A stretch of DNA of 64,000 nt from Rhyacichthys aspro (GCA_036850595.1 CM072148.1:21570731-21634730); one strand, 5' to 3'; shown: positions 32,835 to 46,190, numbered from the stretch's first letter. The notes: a model not told the origin generated them from the letters alone. Translations and numbers: made by a program.

Positions 32835-34958
32835 ATCCTCTAGACAATGTCTAGTTTAAAAAGCGTGCAGAGCCATTATCAACAGTAAATATTAATAGTA
32901 AAACACAGATCCTGAGGTATAGCAGACATGATCTTTATTTTAAGGGCGCTGCAGGTGAATTGTAGGTGTTGTGTAGGTGTCCACGTTCTTCTTTGTCACA
33001 GTCATAGGTTTGACACTGGTCTAATCTTCATGTAACTGCTCTACAGAGGTTCACAGTCGTCCAGCGCTGCTCTTTCTCCCAGGGAACACACAGACATGGA
33101 CAAAAACAAAAAAACAGTATTTAACGTTTAGCCAATAAAACGTAGAAATACAAAGATGTTTCTTCACACTGAGTAACTCTGAGATTATGTGTATAGTTTA
33201 TGTGTAAATGGAAAATACAGGTCTTTCTAAATGCCCATTTGCAGGGCTCCTGGGTTTAGCGTTATATGATTGAAAAGATCATGGAGGGATTATAAATCTA
33301 TTTCATATCTTGACATTGAATATCTTCACGTGTTATATGCTTAAACATTGCTGTTTTATTATTAACGTATGAAAGCATAACAAGGCTTTATTACTTTAGT
33401 GCCAAAATGTGCCTCCCTCAAATACTACAGCCTTATTAAGTTGCAAATTAGGGATCACCAGATCACCATGGCACGGTTCTACGCTGTCGAGCTCATTAAG
33501 CCCGACAGCGTAGGCCTCAGTTCTCTAGTTCAGCTCTACTTCCTTGGCTTGTGTGATCTCTGTGTGCCTCCCTGAGATGGGCAAGTTCAGCATCAAAGTG
33601 GTCATTCTTACGATGCAATAAACTTCACTTTTGCTTCAAATCCACAAAATCTTTCAGCTGGATCTGCAGGTCAGTCACCTCTGCTCTCAGGGAAGAATTC
33701 TCCTTCTGGAAGTGCTGCAGTTGATTGGAAAGGTCTTGGGTCTCTGTTTCCAATGCTTCAACCTGACTCTTACTTACATGATCACGTCGGCACTTACCCT
33801 CCATACACTCCAGCTGGTACATAAAATAGCTCTAGATCATTTGAATTTGCTTATATAGGCGTTTAAAAGCATCTTCGTTCTCTTTAAACTTTTTAAGTTC
33901 CTCCAAGAGCCTGGCAAAACCTCAGATAACTTTACAGCATCTAGAAATTTCTTTCTGTCACTGTGGTGAAGTTTGCAATTCTCCCTCAGGTGAGATTTCT
34001 CTATTTCTAATTTTTCATTTTTTATCCTCAAAGCTCTCATCTCCTCTTTTAGATGTAAAAACCCGTTTTTACTTACCTCCTGTGTGTCAGTTTGAGGGGT
34101 GCAAATCTGATCCTTTGGAGGTAATTGATTAACTGTTCTGATGTCACCCTTCTGTGAGCTCTCAGGCAGTACTCTGGGACGGCCAAGACAGTTATATTGG
34201 GAACTGAACCTCTGAGAAAGAATTTCATAAAGAATTTGCAATTTCAGGCTTAGAGCCACGGCAAAAGACTTAAACTAGGGAGGTCCGGTTCCCTAGAGAT
34301 ATCCATGTTAAACAGAGGTGGATAAGACCCTTTGCAGGTGGACTCTTCATGGTCTCTTCATGGTGTCCATTGATGGTCTCTGTTTCTGTTAAGAGTGGGC
34401 AGTTCAGCTTTTCCCACAAACGCTGCTTGATCTTGCGTCCCAGCTCCAGACTGTAGGGACGGGGACGACCACTGGGGTATCTGTGAAAAGGGAAACAACT
34501 GTGAGAAATAACTGTAGAGCTATTTTATGAATGGCACCAGTGAAACATTTGAATGAATAAACTCATATAGCATCAGAGAATGCTGAATAAGAATCTTTGT
34601 GACAATCCCAAAAGGACTGATTACAGTCCATGAGACACAAACGTACTTCAGCATGTCATCCACCACAGAGTGGTAGATCTGCTGGTACTCCTCCACAGAG
34701 TAGCCGTGGATGAGCACAGGAGGCGTCTCTGTCGGGGGCAGTGGACGGGTGAGTGGTCTCAGGGAGTTGCAGAGGGTCAGAGAAACTGGAGGGAGTCTCA
34801 GGTTTAGGGATTAAACCGAGGACTTGGGGCAGGGCAGTAGAGGGCTCTGAAGAAGAGGGTCGGACCTGTACGGGACGAGAGGCAGGGTAGATTTGGAATA
34901 GTCCAGAAAGGTGCTTAAAAAGCTTTCTACTTTTCAGGTTACAATGAAACTTGATCAA
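32835..34958. repeat. Right arm of the inverted repeat
   Basis: Reverse complement of parts of 25189-29186, as described for the left arm. It continues past 34958 into about 85 bases (to 35044) that resemble 58140-58210 in block 2, a stretch missing next to the left arm in block 1. Confidence 0.85.
33472..34958 (-). pseudogene. Coiled-coil family locus C (inverted relative of B)
   Basis: Read on the minus strand it repeats the layout of locus B: leader exon with IHGYSVEEYQQIYHSVVDDM, intron, PSG..RPYSLELG exon, acceptor-like tract, then the coil unit with LRENCKLHHSDRKKFLDA and LRAEVTDLQIQLKDF. It shares the 106-nt frameshifting deletion after SEVL, so B and C descend from one already broken copy. 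The leader exon has GCC where block 2 has ATG. Further internal deletions remove the region after the LREAHKS motif. Local sequence is closer to the block 2 locus at 58940 than to B. Confidence 0.75.
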
Positions 34959-35044
34959 TGAGATTAGTGTTTTAGTGGATCTATTTCATTAGTCAATATT
35001 ATTACTATAAAATAGCATGCACTTTTTTCTAAATACCACTTTCA

Positions 35045-35144
35045 NNNNNNNNNNNNNNNNNNNNNNNNNNNNNNNNNNNNNNNNNNNNNNNNNNNNNNNN
35101 NNNNNNNNNNNNNNNNNNNNNNNNNNNNNNNNNNNNNNNNNNNN
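35045..35144. other. 100-N assembly gap
   Basis: Exactly 100 unspecified bases, the conventional filler for a gap of unknown size. It joins the end of block 1 to a sequence that restarts inside a USP34 intron (equivalent of about 1643). Any apparent reading frame across it is meaningless. Confidence 1.
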
Positions 35145-35512
35145 CAGGAGACATTACTAACATGCAATAATGGGACATGAATAGAAACAAAACAACAGAG
35201 ATCAGACGAAAAGAGAGACAAGAGTAAACAGAGAGGGGTTTCACTATCAAGTCAGTTTCATTAAACTTTCACTCTGCCATGTTATCTGTCCATTTTGCAT
35301 CTTGACAGTAATTAATTGTCACCTCTACAAAGTGAACTGGACTTATTAGAAAACACACTGATTGCCACGTGCAGTTTTTTTACATTAGCTATAAATGTCT
35401 CTAGAATTCATGTTTTACTTAAAAAGAAAGGTCTCACTACTTCTTCTCACATCTCACTTCTTGGCAATTTTAAACATCAGTTTTTAATCTTCTGGTTTGT
35501 GTTTCCTTTAAG

Positions 35513-38500
35513 TGCCTTCAGAGTTTTGCTGGAGAATGACGAGGACCGGCTGCTGGTGGTTTTCAACAGAGGACTCATCCTCATGACAGAGGTACCACTG
35601 CTTTCTGCTCAAACATTAGACTTCTCATAGTTCATCAAGTCACTGAAGAACTGAAAATTTTCATATGTTTTCAAGTCCTATTCTGTATTTGTTGCATCTT
35701 GTGTTTTTAAAGCGCTTTATAATTAAAGTTTTTCATGTTACTTGCTTCCACAGTCATTCAACACGCTCCACATGATGTACCACGAGGCGACGGCATGTCA
35801 TGTGACCGGAGATTTAGTCGAACTGCTGTCCATTTTCCTGTCTGTCCTCAAAGCCACACGACCGTATCTGCAGCGCAAAGGTCTGGTCAAAGGTTTAGCA
35901 TAAACATTTGAGCTTTTTATTCTCTCCTTCTGATAAAGCATTAATACCCAATCACCGCACTTAACAGCCCAGTGTTAATGCTGGACAAGGATAGATAGCA
36001 ACTACAAAAATAATGGCAAGAGAATGCAGTTAACTAAACAAACAAAAGTGGTGTTGTCAGTTTCAAGTCTCATGTATTGTTTTTTTTATATTATTAATTC
36101 AAAAACTGTACCACATGATTTAATTATTAATATCCCAAAAATCTGTATTTAATTTTCTTCCTTTTTTCTTGTTTCCTTTTTTCTCGATTGTAGTAAGTTA
36201 AATACAATAAAAAAGAAACAATGTGTAAATGTGTATATGAGGAGGTTTGCTGACTATTTATTTTTGTTGCAGATGTGAAGCAGGCTTTGATCCAGTGGCA
36301 GGAGAGAATCGACTTTGCTCATAAACTGCTCACTCTGCTCAACTCCTACAGCCCTCCTGAGCTTCGCAATGCCTGTCTGGGTAAAAAATTCTTGTGAAAA
36401 CAGTATCTACCATACTTACAAAAACACTTTTACTTTTAGAATTGTTTTAGTTAAATAAAGGAAGCACTGTCATATGTATAAACATTGTCAATACATAACC
36501 GTGTTTTAGTAAAATGTTGTCGTTTTCCTCTAGATGTGCTAAAGGAGCTGGTTTTACTGAGTCCCCACGACTTTCTTCACACACTGGTCCCATTTCTACA
36601 ACACAACCACTGCACGTACCACCACAGCAACATCCCCAGTGAGAGCTCTTCTTTTCTTTTCTGTCGCACACATTACGCATTATCAAGTATATCCTAAAAC
36701 CTGGATTTCTTGTCCTGTCCTCAGTGTCGTTCGGGCCCTACCTTCCCTGTAGAGAGAACATTAAACTGATGGGAGCCAAGAACAACATTCGTCCTCCGAG
36801 ACCCGAGCTCAACATGTGTCTGCTGCCGTCGATGGTGGAGAGCAGCAAGGTACTAACAGCATTCACTACTGCGCCATTTGGTCTGGATTCTTGCGTGTTA
36901 AATGGTAGACAGCTAAACACGAAGAGGAGCAAATGGAGAAAAGAAAAGTAGAAAACAGAATCAATAGGATGCGTAGCAAACCTAAAAGTGTGAGCTCAGC
37001 TTCATTTGAACGGTTTTCCAACTCCTGGCTGTGTTTTACTGACCTTTTAAAATAGGGAAAGATCTTGTTTTCTATTTGATAAAGCTATACCCTGTGTGTG
37101 TTTCAGGGTAAAGACGAGGTGTACGACCGAATGCTGCTGGACTACTTTCTCTCTTATCATCAGTTTATCCATCTGCTCTGTCGCGTCGCCATCAACTGTG
37201 AGAAGTTCACCGACACGCTTGTCAAACTCAGTATGTATACAACTGTGTTCAGAAAGGCCCACCAAGGGCTTTGTAGACCTTTTAAATGAGGTAAAAGCGA
37301 TCTGTCTGACTACTCATATTTGTCTCCCTCAGGCGTGCTAATTGCGTATGAAGGCCTTCCTCTTCATCTCACTCTGTTTCCTAAACTCTGGACCGAACTG
37401 TGCCAGTCTCAGGTGAGTTTAAGCTGTTGACGCAGAGCTGTCCGGATCCTTTGTTTAGAGACAAAGTGAATGAGTGATGTTTTCCTATTTATTTTCAGAC
37501 GGTTTTGGCCAAAACATGTGTAAAGCTGCTTTGTGAGGACCCAGCCTTCAGTGAATACATTAAGTGCATCTTGATGGACGAGAGGACGTTTCTCAACAAC
37601 AATGTGGCCTATTCCTTTCTCACAGCCTTCCTCCACAAGGTGAACCTTACTACAAACATATTTTAAGGGACAAAAACGTGAAGTTAAAAAAAACAAAACA
37701 TTTTTTTTAAATATTTTAACACTTACTTGCACTTACTTGTAGATTTAATTAGTTATTGAGCTCTTCTGTATACCTATGTTTTTTTCTATCCTCTCATGAC
37801 CCTTTTACACGACCCCAAACATAGTGAAACATTGAATTGAACTGTACTCTTCCTTTTGATCATTATAATATAATATAATATAAAATGTGCGTCTCATTTC
37901 TCTTATGCATGTTCTTATACATGTATTTTCATGTTTTCATTCTCCACTGACTTCTGTGTGTGTCTCATTTGTGTAGGTCCAGGTTTTGTCAGGCCCCAGC
38001 CGCTCTAATCTGATCAGTGTTCTGGTGACGAACCTGTTGAACGAACAGAGCAGCCTTCAGCCTGAACTCTGCGCTCATCGACAGGAGCTGAACAAGACGT
38101 GTGGCCTTCTGAATGCTGTACGCGCTCACACACACACACACACACCCTCGGCTCTGTATTCTCCTGAACCCCAGTTCTAACCCTTAAAAAAAAACACTCA
38201 AAGCTGCAAAACGTCAAGTTACTTAAGTAGCATAGACATGTTTAAATATTTCTAATGTGCTGAAACTGCTGTATTTGTGTATTTCTTCAGGACCTGCGAG
38301 TGCTGCTGCTGCTGCTCTCCGTACAGACTGCTCAGAGCGTAGACTCCTCTCTGTGTCCTGCCTTAAGCCCCGCCCTCACTGAGCTGCTGGGACGGTGTCG
38401 GCTCTGTGTCCAACAGCGCAGCGTGATGGAGACGGAGGCCAGCGACCACAAACCCAAAGGTACAACACAATAAACATGCTGACAGTTTTAAATCCACATA

Positions 38501-39401
38501 TATTTAGGGTCTTTTTAAGCCCCTCCTTCTGATATTTGTGATTGGGACCATTTTAATACATCTATAGAGCATAGTCCTCATCCTCCAGTGACTTGTACCC
38601 TATAGCCTTTAGCTGCTGTAGCTGAAATGTTCTTATAAAGCCAGTTTACTTGGACAGCAGTTGGATTCCTGAGTGATTCACAAATGATGGAGAATTCTGG
38701 TCTTTAATTAGTAATTTGTGTTAACTCTAAGTTAAGGCCTAAATGTAAAGCTGTCACTGTGACTGGTTAGGTCAGCTCCTCTCAGATTGAAAAAAAATGA
38801 CCCGGTGGTAGATCCACTGTTTATAAATTTACTTCTTACTTGTGTTCTGTTTTCAGCTGACGACGACGGTGCGACTCCAGTGAAACGCCGCAGAGTTAGT
38901 GGAGATGAGTCCGCTTTATCGTCCGCTGCCGCTGTCGAGTCCAAACCCGACTCTCAGGACGCTCTGTCGGACACCGAAACCCGTGACTCTTCCTCCCTCA
39001 TCGACCCTGGGACTGAACAGGACCCTCCCACTCCTCCTCCTCCCGCACACGCTCAGTCCGACTCCAAAGATGAGAAAACGGACGCCTCCTCCTCCTCCTC
39101 TTCATCTTTCTCCTCCTCATCTTCAGTAGCGCTGCAGGAGGCGGGGCTGACGCAGGGGGAGGAGCCAGAAGCGCAGAGTCACGTGACCGAGAAGCAGGAG
39201 GAGGAGCAAACGTGTGCCTCTAAAGACGAAACGAAGCCGGAAAACGAGGCCAAACCCGACGACGGCGTTTTCCCGTCGAGCCTGGCTCTGACGGGAGACG
39301 GCTCGTTCTCTCCCGACATGTTGGACACACTGTACAGGACGGTCGAAGCCACCATCGCTGTCGTCAACAAACTGTCACCCAAAACCCCGCCTTCTTCATG
39401 A
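35513..39401 (+). CDS. usp34: Second copy of USP34, last 11 exons only
   Basis: Exons 35513-35591, 35754-35880, 36273-36380, 36534-36638, 36725-36849, 37107-37230, 37333-37412, 37499-37639, 37977-38117, 38291-38459 and 38857-39401 reproduce the block 1 exons in length, phase and splice sites. The encoded protein appears identical. By eye I found four exon differences, in the exons starting 35513, 36273 and 37977 (two), all synonymous. The two preceding exons of block 1 (15-344 and 1004-1161) are absent because the copy begins at the gap. This is either an allele misplaced by assembly or a 5'-truncated duplicate; in the latter case it would have no catalytic domain. Confidence 0.9.
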
Positions 39402-41330
39402 CAGCGCCATAACAAAATCTGAAGCTTCTTCTTCTTCTTCTTTCGCTTTTGTAAATCAAGGTTTCTTCTTAGCTCCAAGCCCTGTTTACACCACAACAGT
39501 TTGTACTAAAATGGAAAACTCACTCATTCTATTGCAGTTTGAAAAAAGTCAATATGCAAACAGCCTTTTTAGTTTGTTATTAACAGCCTCTTGTACCTAT
39601 TTGCTGGACAGCAACACTCAAATATCACTATATCACCTTGCTCTTCTGCATTGTATAAAGGGTCTGCGAGCCACTATTTAAATTATAAAGTGCAGATCTC
39701 ACGTTGGAAAATGTTGCTTTCAAATGTTGCTTTGATGCTAATTCTATTTTGCTAGCAATAAGGTAGCTAATTTTCACTGCTGCGTCACTGATCTCTCAGA
39801 GCAGACTCCTGTTTCCTCAGACCTGCTAACTTAGGGCTACACTGAAACAAAAAACATCCAGACACTACAAAAAAAGATCCACATTTGCAAATGGTAATGC
39901 CATAAAATTGTTCTTGGGGTATATTAATATACAGATAAGAAAATTAGAAATAAAAATAAGACATTTTAATGACGTAGGCTTTGAAACCAAAAAAATCTCA
40001 ATCATGTGATTTCTATGCACAGTTGGAACTGCCATATAAATTAATTTTCCCCCCTTTTTACTAATTCATATTTTGTACCCCTAGTCTCACAGTCAAGATG
40101 TGCAGCACTTTTAAAACTTTCTGCTTCATGCTCAATAAAATTATAAAACAAACACAATAAAATAAAGCTTAGAAAAGCAACTAGACCAATAACTATGGTA
40201 TCAGGTTTTATATTTGCAAACTCTATAAAGTACATTGTAATTGTATTTGTTTCGTACAAGTTGCACATTTTCAAAAACTAAAATATCTTATAATGATTCT
40301 ACAATTGTACAATGATCACACATCATGAACTCTAAATTTTAGAACAAATACAGTTCTGACTGTAATTGTCCGACTTCAGTAGTGAGCTGTGTGCCAGAGC
40401 CACAGCTGTGGTAAGTTGTAGGGCTTTACCTTCTCAAGTTCATTTCAATCTTTATTCTTATATCATGTATATTTTTTGGTTCAGCCATGCCCTTATTATG
40501 TCATTGTAACCTGGTCACATATAGCTGGCAAATACTGCAACATGACAAGCTTAAGTCAAATGGTTTCGTCTACAGTGCTGTGAACAATGACTTCAAGCAC
40601 GGCCCAAAAACGGATACTTCTCCCAAATACTAGATGTAAACTGTGATGTCTCTCAACAAGTTCATCACTGTAGTTTGAGGGTGTTGCTTTCTGAAAACAT
40701 TAGAGAGTGAATGCTTTTACAAGAACCACATATTAACTGTAATCATTTTTAGGCTTTAAATCCTGTTTTCAGTGTAAACAGACGGTGGAATCCCATCATA
40801 CGTTTACCTTTTAGTGCCAGGGCTGTTGTGGTGTAAACTCCAGTGACTCTTTTATCTCGGACTGATGTTGGAGTAAACCTGTTCAGACTCGAGCACATTT
40901 CTCTCAAAGGGCAGATTGTGTTATTGTTTTTGTTGTGTTTTATACTGATTTAGTTTGATTTTATTTGCCGTTTGCTGTGCGGGGAAAGGTTTACAGAACT
41001 TAAGTCTCCTGTATGTATTTAATTTTATTGCATTTTTACGGTGTATAAAATGGTGTCCTGTGCCAGTTTTGTACGAAATGAACAAGGCAAAAGAGACGTT
41101 GCCTTGACTTTTTCTGTGGTTTATTCAGACAGTTTAGCTGTTAAAAAAAAAGAGAGAACCACGTGAAACTTGATTCTGTAAAGAATCCGCTCTAGTTGTT
41201 GCCTGAAGCTGTATATGAAAACTATATAAATATATAGATATAAATATCTTTATATATAAATCTATATGAATCTATCGAAGGGTGCTTTATTGGACTGTGG
41301 TTGGAATAAAGCCTCTGTGTTGGACCAGTC
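39402..41330 (+). other. usp34: Second copy of the USP34 3' UTR
   Basis: Nearly identical to 5820-7752, with AATAAA at 41305-41310. No coding sequence seen. Confidence 0.55.
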
Positions 41331-41473
41331 AGAGCTTTTATTTTCTGTTTACTTCTGCTTCTTCTGCTTTGTGTTGATCATTTTAATAGAGAATAAATTA
41401 ATAAAAGAAGTTTTAATATGAAGAACTGAAGCCATTGGGAGCTGTGAGGTTTATTCTAAAAAGGGTTTGTCTT

Positions 41474-41545
41474 TGGGCACCCCTTGGTGGCTCGCCTGGG
41501 AGGGTGCATACCACATACTTGAGCGACCTGGGTTCGAATCCAAAA
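41474..41545 (+). repeat. tRNA-derived SINE head fragment, block 2 copy
   Basis: Same A-box-like and B-box (GGTTCGAATCC, 41531-41541) arrangement as at 7898-7969, with a few substitutions. Confidence 0.6.
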
Positions 41546-41841
41546 AATAGGCTTGTCCTTGAAGGAAAAAAAATAAACTAATGGTAAGTTTAGTAGCACT
41601 CAGATTCAGAGTTTGTCCTATATAACTAAATTGTGTTTTTCACCAGCTTAGACCAGCCCTGAAATATTCTCCTGAAACTCAGTAAAATTCTTTTTTTTTT
41701 TTTTCCTTTTTTTTGTTTTCACCTCTAACTGTTATGGAGCTAAAATACACAAAATATATATGATTTAGTTTTCAGTTGTCACTTCAAACCACTGATATTG
41801 GTCTAACCATACCTGTCAGCTACCATCATACCAGTCGACTG

Positions 41842-42185
41842 AGGACACCATTACTACTGCTCTCCACTCGGGGGCGGGCCACAAACACTTGGCACAGAAC
41901 ACTAACAAGACCAAAGAACTCATTTTAGATTCCAGGAAGCACAGAGTGGACCGCTGTGCCCTCCAAGTAGAACAAGTTCACAGTTTTAAATTCTTTAAAA
42001 AAAGTTATTCACATCACTGGAAACCTCTCCTGGTCAGAACACATCACCGCACACACTCAAGGTTTATTTATATTCTATTTATTGTATGTTCTGTGCAATA
42101 ACTGCATTTTCATTATGTTTTTATTCAAGATCTTTTTATGAGTGAGATGGGACTGAATGTTTGAATGAGTTCGTTTTTTACCTAA
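41842..42185 (+). mobile_element. LINE reverse-transcriptase fragment present only in block 2
   Basis: About 340 bases interrupt the alignment with block 1 at the equivalent of 8268. The plus strand reads NTNKTKELILDSRK and then VHSFKFF, the N.SKTKE(L/M)I.DFR...V..FK(F/Y)LG signature of L2/Rex-type LINE reverse transcriptases, with a frameshift before the expected LSW..H motif. A truncated insertion, or one lost from block 1. Confidence 0.65.
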
Positions 42186-43374
42186 TTTGAGAGCACCCCT
42201 CTCTGTCCCTTCTTGGTCCATTTGTATTAAGTGAGTATGATCACACAACAACCAAAGCATGTCCAGGCCAGAAAACGGCATGCCTCAGAGCCACAGGTCT
42301 TAAGTTTACACGTGTGGTGAAGTTAATTGTGTGAATGTGAAATGTCCTCGCACAAATAGTAAACACCCACTGCACTAATGAGCAGCTGAAACCGGTCAGA
42401 ACAACAGCCTCATTGTTCGACGTAGACATTCCAACAAAGTCTGGACTGGAGTTTTTTTCAATTTATTCACTCATTTAAATTTTTGATTTAGACATTGTAC
42501 GTAAACAGCAGTTGTCTGCAAACTTTAAAGCCATAGTCATAGGACTGAATGAATGTCTTCTACTTGTATTATTGTCTTATTTGTCAAGTATTAAAGCCCT
42601 TTGGTGGCGTCAGGTGCCAAATTGCACACCTACGGTAGCCCTGTAGGGACATACTGTTAATCACGCAGTTGCCATCAGTACGGCAATTTTAACCAATTGA
42701 AAATCATCACTAATGGTCCTCAGGTCTATAACTCAACACTGATTGGTCTATTTATAGGGCACTTAGCCACAACGCTAATGCTAAACAAGTTGAAATAGGA
42801 TTATTCTATATTTGACCTTTTTCCATGGTTTTAACAGGATTTTTTAACATGTATTTAACAGAGCGGATATTCCCTCTTCTCTTATAACAACTCATTATTT
42901 AACAATATTTCTTGCCCATAGATTGTTTTGGGGTTTTTTTACTGTTTGTGCAGATAACTTTAAATCAGTGCTGTTATTACTACTTTTACCTGTAGACAGG
43001 ATTGAGAAACCACATTAAACCAAAAGCTTTACATTTTGGTCATTCAGTCGTTCTTATCCTTATGCTATAATTATAATAATAATTTATATAATATAATTAT
43101 AATTTGGGTGACTGGACTTATCTGAGTGTCTATATGAGTGAAGTAGTCTTTTTTTCTCTACAAATGCAGATAAAGCCTTTCTTTTACATTTTTTAACAGT
43201 GGCTTTAACCCCAAATGGCTTATTATTGGGTTATATGCTGACATTACGCATTTTTGAATGTTTTGTTTTCTTTTTCAGTCACTTTTCGCTGCAGTGTGAA
43301 CGCAGCACTCACCGACACTAAAGCCCTCTGGGGGTGAACTTTTCCGGAGACAGTTTCCTGGTTTTTCCTCAAAC
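42186..43374. other. Intergenic upstream of the second LGALSL copy
   Basis: Matches 8269-9429 closely. No gene seen. It differs by small indels such as an added TTTACATTTTGGTCA-like stretch near 43028. Confidence 0.45.
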
Positions 43375-44270
43375 ATGGAGCAGACTGTGACGGACGACAG
43401 GAAAGTGAGTCCAAACCCGCTTTAAACATCAAACTTTCAATCTTAAAAGACAAAAAAAAATCACATAGTTGTACCTCTTACATCACGAACTGAACGCACT
43501 TACTCTATTTCACTTTTCACTCCTTCCTTCGGCTTTGAGATTTAGAAACGACGCAGGAAACGGGCAGAAGTTGGTCGATTTCTTGTAAACTATTCTGCAA
43601 AGCGACAAGTAGCACTTCTTTACGTATTCATTGCTATATATTGTAATTATTACGTTTTTAAACTCAAAAGGTTTAACTCGAGTCACGTTGGTCACATGAC
43701 TCAACACGTAATTAGCCTCTTGTACAGACTGCAGCATTTTTACTTCAAAAAGTTAGTTTTAAGATCACTTTTCATGGGTTTCTGGTATGAAACATGAAGA
43801 ATAAACTCTCTTCTTTTATGTAAACACTTTATTTTTACAGTGTCGCTTCCTTATATGTGTATTGCTTATATATTACAGATAAAAAGACGTTTTTGTCCGG
43901 ATCAGCTGTAGGACACGTCATAAGCCCCGCCTCCACGTATTTTCCAATAAAACTCGAAAAAAAAAAACGGAAAAAAAAAACAAAAACGTGGCTTAAAGTT
44001 GCAGCTTGGAGAATTCAAAAATAGTTCCAGCTGTAAATAGACTGTAGACTGGTTTCAGTGCTGTGATGTTTCTAAATCCTGATGTAATTTTGTATTAATT
44101 ATTGATATAATTATTGATTAATGTTATTTGTACAGAGATGATTTTTTGTAAAACTTTGCTGAGAAACGGTAGATTTGAGTTCATTATTATCAAGGTTGCT
44201 TTTCTTTTTTGGACAAGATCTGTTTTAAAAGAATCAGGAAACATACATGTTATTTGTTCATTCATCTTAT

Positions 44271-44405
44271 TCCGCTTAGTCCCGTTGGGGGTCATGGGTC
44301 ACTGGAGCCTATCCCAGCAGCTTTGGGCCTCAGGCGGGGTACACCCTGGACAATGGCCAGATAGTCGCATTCACTCTCACTTTTATCCACTTGGAGAGAA
44401 CCAAC
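44271..44405 (+). repeat. Interspersed repeat tail in LGALSL intron 1, block 2 copy
   Basis: Same GGCGGGGTACACCCTGGACA block as at 10318-10450, with scattered substitutions. Confidence 0.6.
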
Positions 44406-44654
44406 GGTAACACAGGAGGACATGCAGAGATTGCTCATTAACCATTTACTACGGTCAGGACAAGGCCTGCATTACAATTAAACAATTCCTTAAGAAATGC
44501 TGCTGCGATTGGTGCATTAGACTTGTCACAATCACAAACTTTATCTCATCATTTATTTTTTACTAAATGTATTGGGGTTTTTTTTTTGTTTTTTTTACAG
44601 AAACATGGATTTCCACAGAGAAGTGGACCAGATGAAAGCATCTCTAAAAATCTG

Positions 44655-45363
44655 GTAACTGGTTTAGTCCTGGTTTTGTCCTGGTTTATTTCTGTTTTAG
44701 TCCTGGTTTAGTCCTGGTTTAGTCCTGGTTCAGCCCTTGTTTAGTTCTGGTTTAGTCCTGGTTCAGTCCGGGTTTAGTCCTGGTTTAGTCCTGGTTCAGT
44801 CCTGGTTTAGTCCTGGTTTAGTCCTGGCTTAGTCCTGGTTCAGTTCTGGTTTAGTCCTGCTTCAGTCCTGGTTTAGTCCTGGTTTAGTCCTGGTTCAGTC
44901 CTGGTTTAGTCCTGCTTCAGTCCTGGTTTAGCCGGGTTTAGTCCTGATTCAGTCCTGGTTTAGTCCTGGTTTAGTCCTGGCTTAGTCCTGGTTCAGTTCT
45001 GGTTTAGTCCTGCTTCAGTCCTGGTTCAGTCCTGGTTCAGTCCTGGTTTAGTCCTGGTTCAGTCCTGGTTCAGTCCTGGTTTAGTCCTGGTTCAGTCCTG
45101 GTTCAGTCCTGGTTCAGTCCTGGTTCAGTCCTGGTTCAGTCCTGGTTTAGTCCTGGTCCAGTCCTGGTCCAGTCCTGGTTCAGTCCTGGTTTAGTCCTGG
45201 TTCAGTCCTGGTTCAGTCCTGGTTTAGTCCTGGTTCTGTCCTGGTTTAGTCCTCATTCAGTCCTGGTTTAGTCCGGGTTTAGTCCTGATTCAGTCCTGGT
45301 TTAGTCCTGGTTCTGTCCTGGTTTAGTCCTGATTCAGTCCTGGTTTAGTCCTGGTTGAGTCCT
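44655..45363 (+). repeat. 12-nt minisatellite in LGALSL intron 2, shorter allele or copy
   Basis: Same TCCTGGTT(T/C)AGT unit as at 10710-11995 but about 0.58 kb shorter, with a different order of T- and C-type units and some TCCTGGCTTAGT and TCCTGGTCCAGT variants not prominent in block 1. Confidence 0.95.
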
Positions 45364-45923
45364 TGTACATTCTTGGTTTCTCCATCTGTATCTAGTTAAC
45401 ACTTGTTAATTGTGTCAGTGCGTCCCGTTCAGAGGACACATCTCTGGAGGTCTGCATCCGGGGAAGAAGCTGGTTTTGGTCGGGGTTGTGGATCCAAAAC
45501 CCGACAGGTACAACATGACCCCCCTTTTTATACTGTACATTCCACAGACACTGACCCAGACCCAGACCAGAGTTTGTCTTTTCTGTTGTAGGTTCTACGT
45601 GGCGCTGACCTGTGGAGTCGGGACGTCCCAGCTGCCTCCCGAGGACGTGGCTCTAGAGATCTGTGTCCGGTTCAGAGACAGACAGGTTCAGTGTCGGGCC
45701 TGTGAGTCTGGAGTGTGGGGACAGACTCAGACAGACGTCCCCTTCTTCCCCTTCATCAGAGGACAGCCCTTCAGGGTAGGCACTCACCTTCATGTGCCAT
45801 CTGCCTTCATGTGTTTTCAGATGGGACCATGGGATTTATTTTCATCCTCTAGAGTAGCGCTCAACTAGTGTTTCAGATCATAACATGACAGGATTAATAT
45901 GAGTGGAAAATGACTGCTCTAGC

Positions 45924-46190
45924 CCAGTTTAGTCTGGTTTAGTCCTGGTTTAATCCCAGTTTAGTCTGGTTTAAGTCCTGGTTTAATCCTTGTTTTGTCT
46001 GGCTTGGTCCTGGTTTAGTCCCAGTTTAGTCTGTTTTAGTCCTGGTTTAGTCTCAGTTTAGTCTGGTTTAGTCATGATTTAGTCCCAGTTTAGTCTGGTT
46101 TAAATCCTGGTTTAATCCTTGTTTAGTCTGGTTTAGTCCCAGTTTAGTCTGGTTTAAATCCCGCTTTAATCCTCTTCTAGTCAGGTTTAA
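45924..46190 (+). repeat. Related minisatellite in LGALSL intron 4, block 2 copy
   Basis: Shorter version of 12536-12900, missing roughly 100 bases at its start. Confidence 0.85.

Noticed and set aside
35029..35250. Frame crossing the N gap
   Set aside because: Most of it is unspecified sequence.
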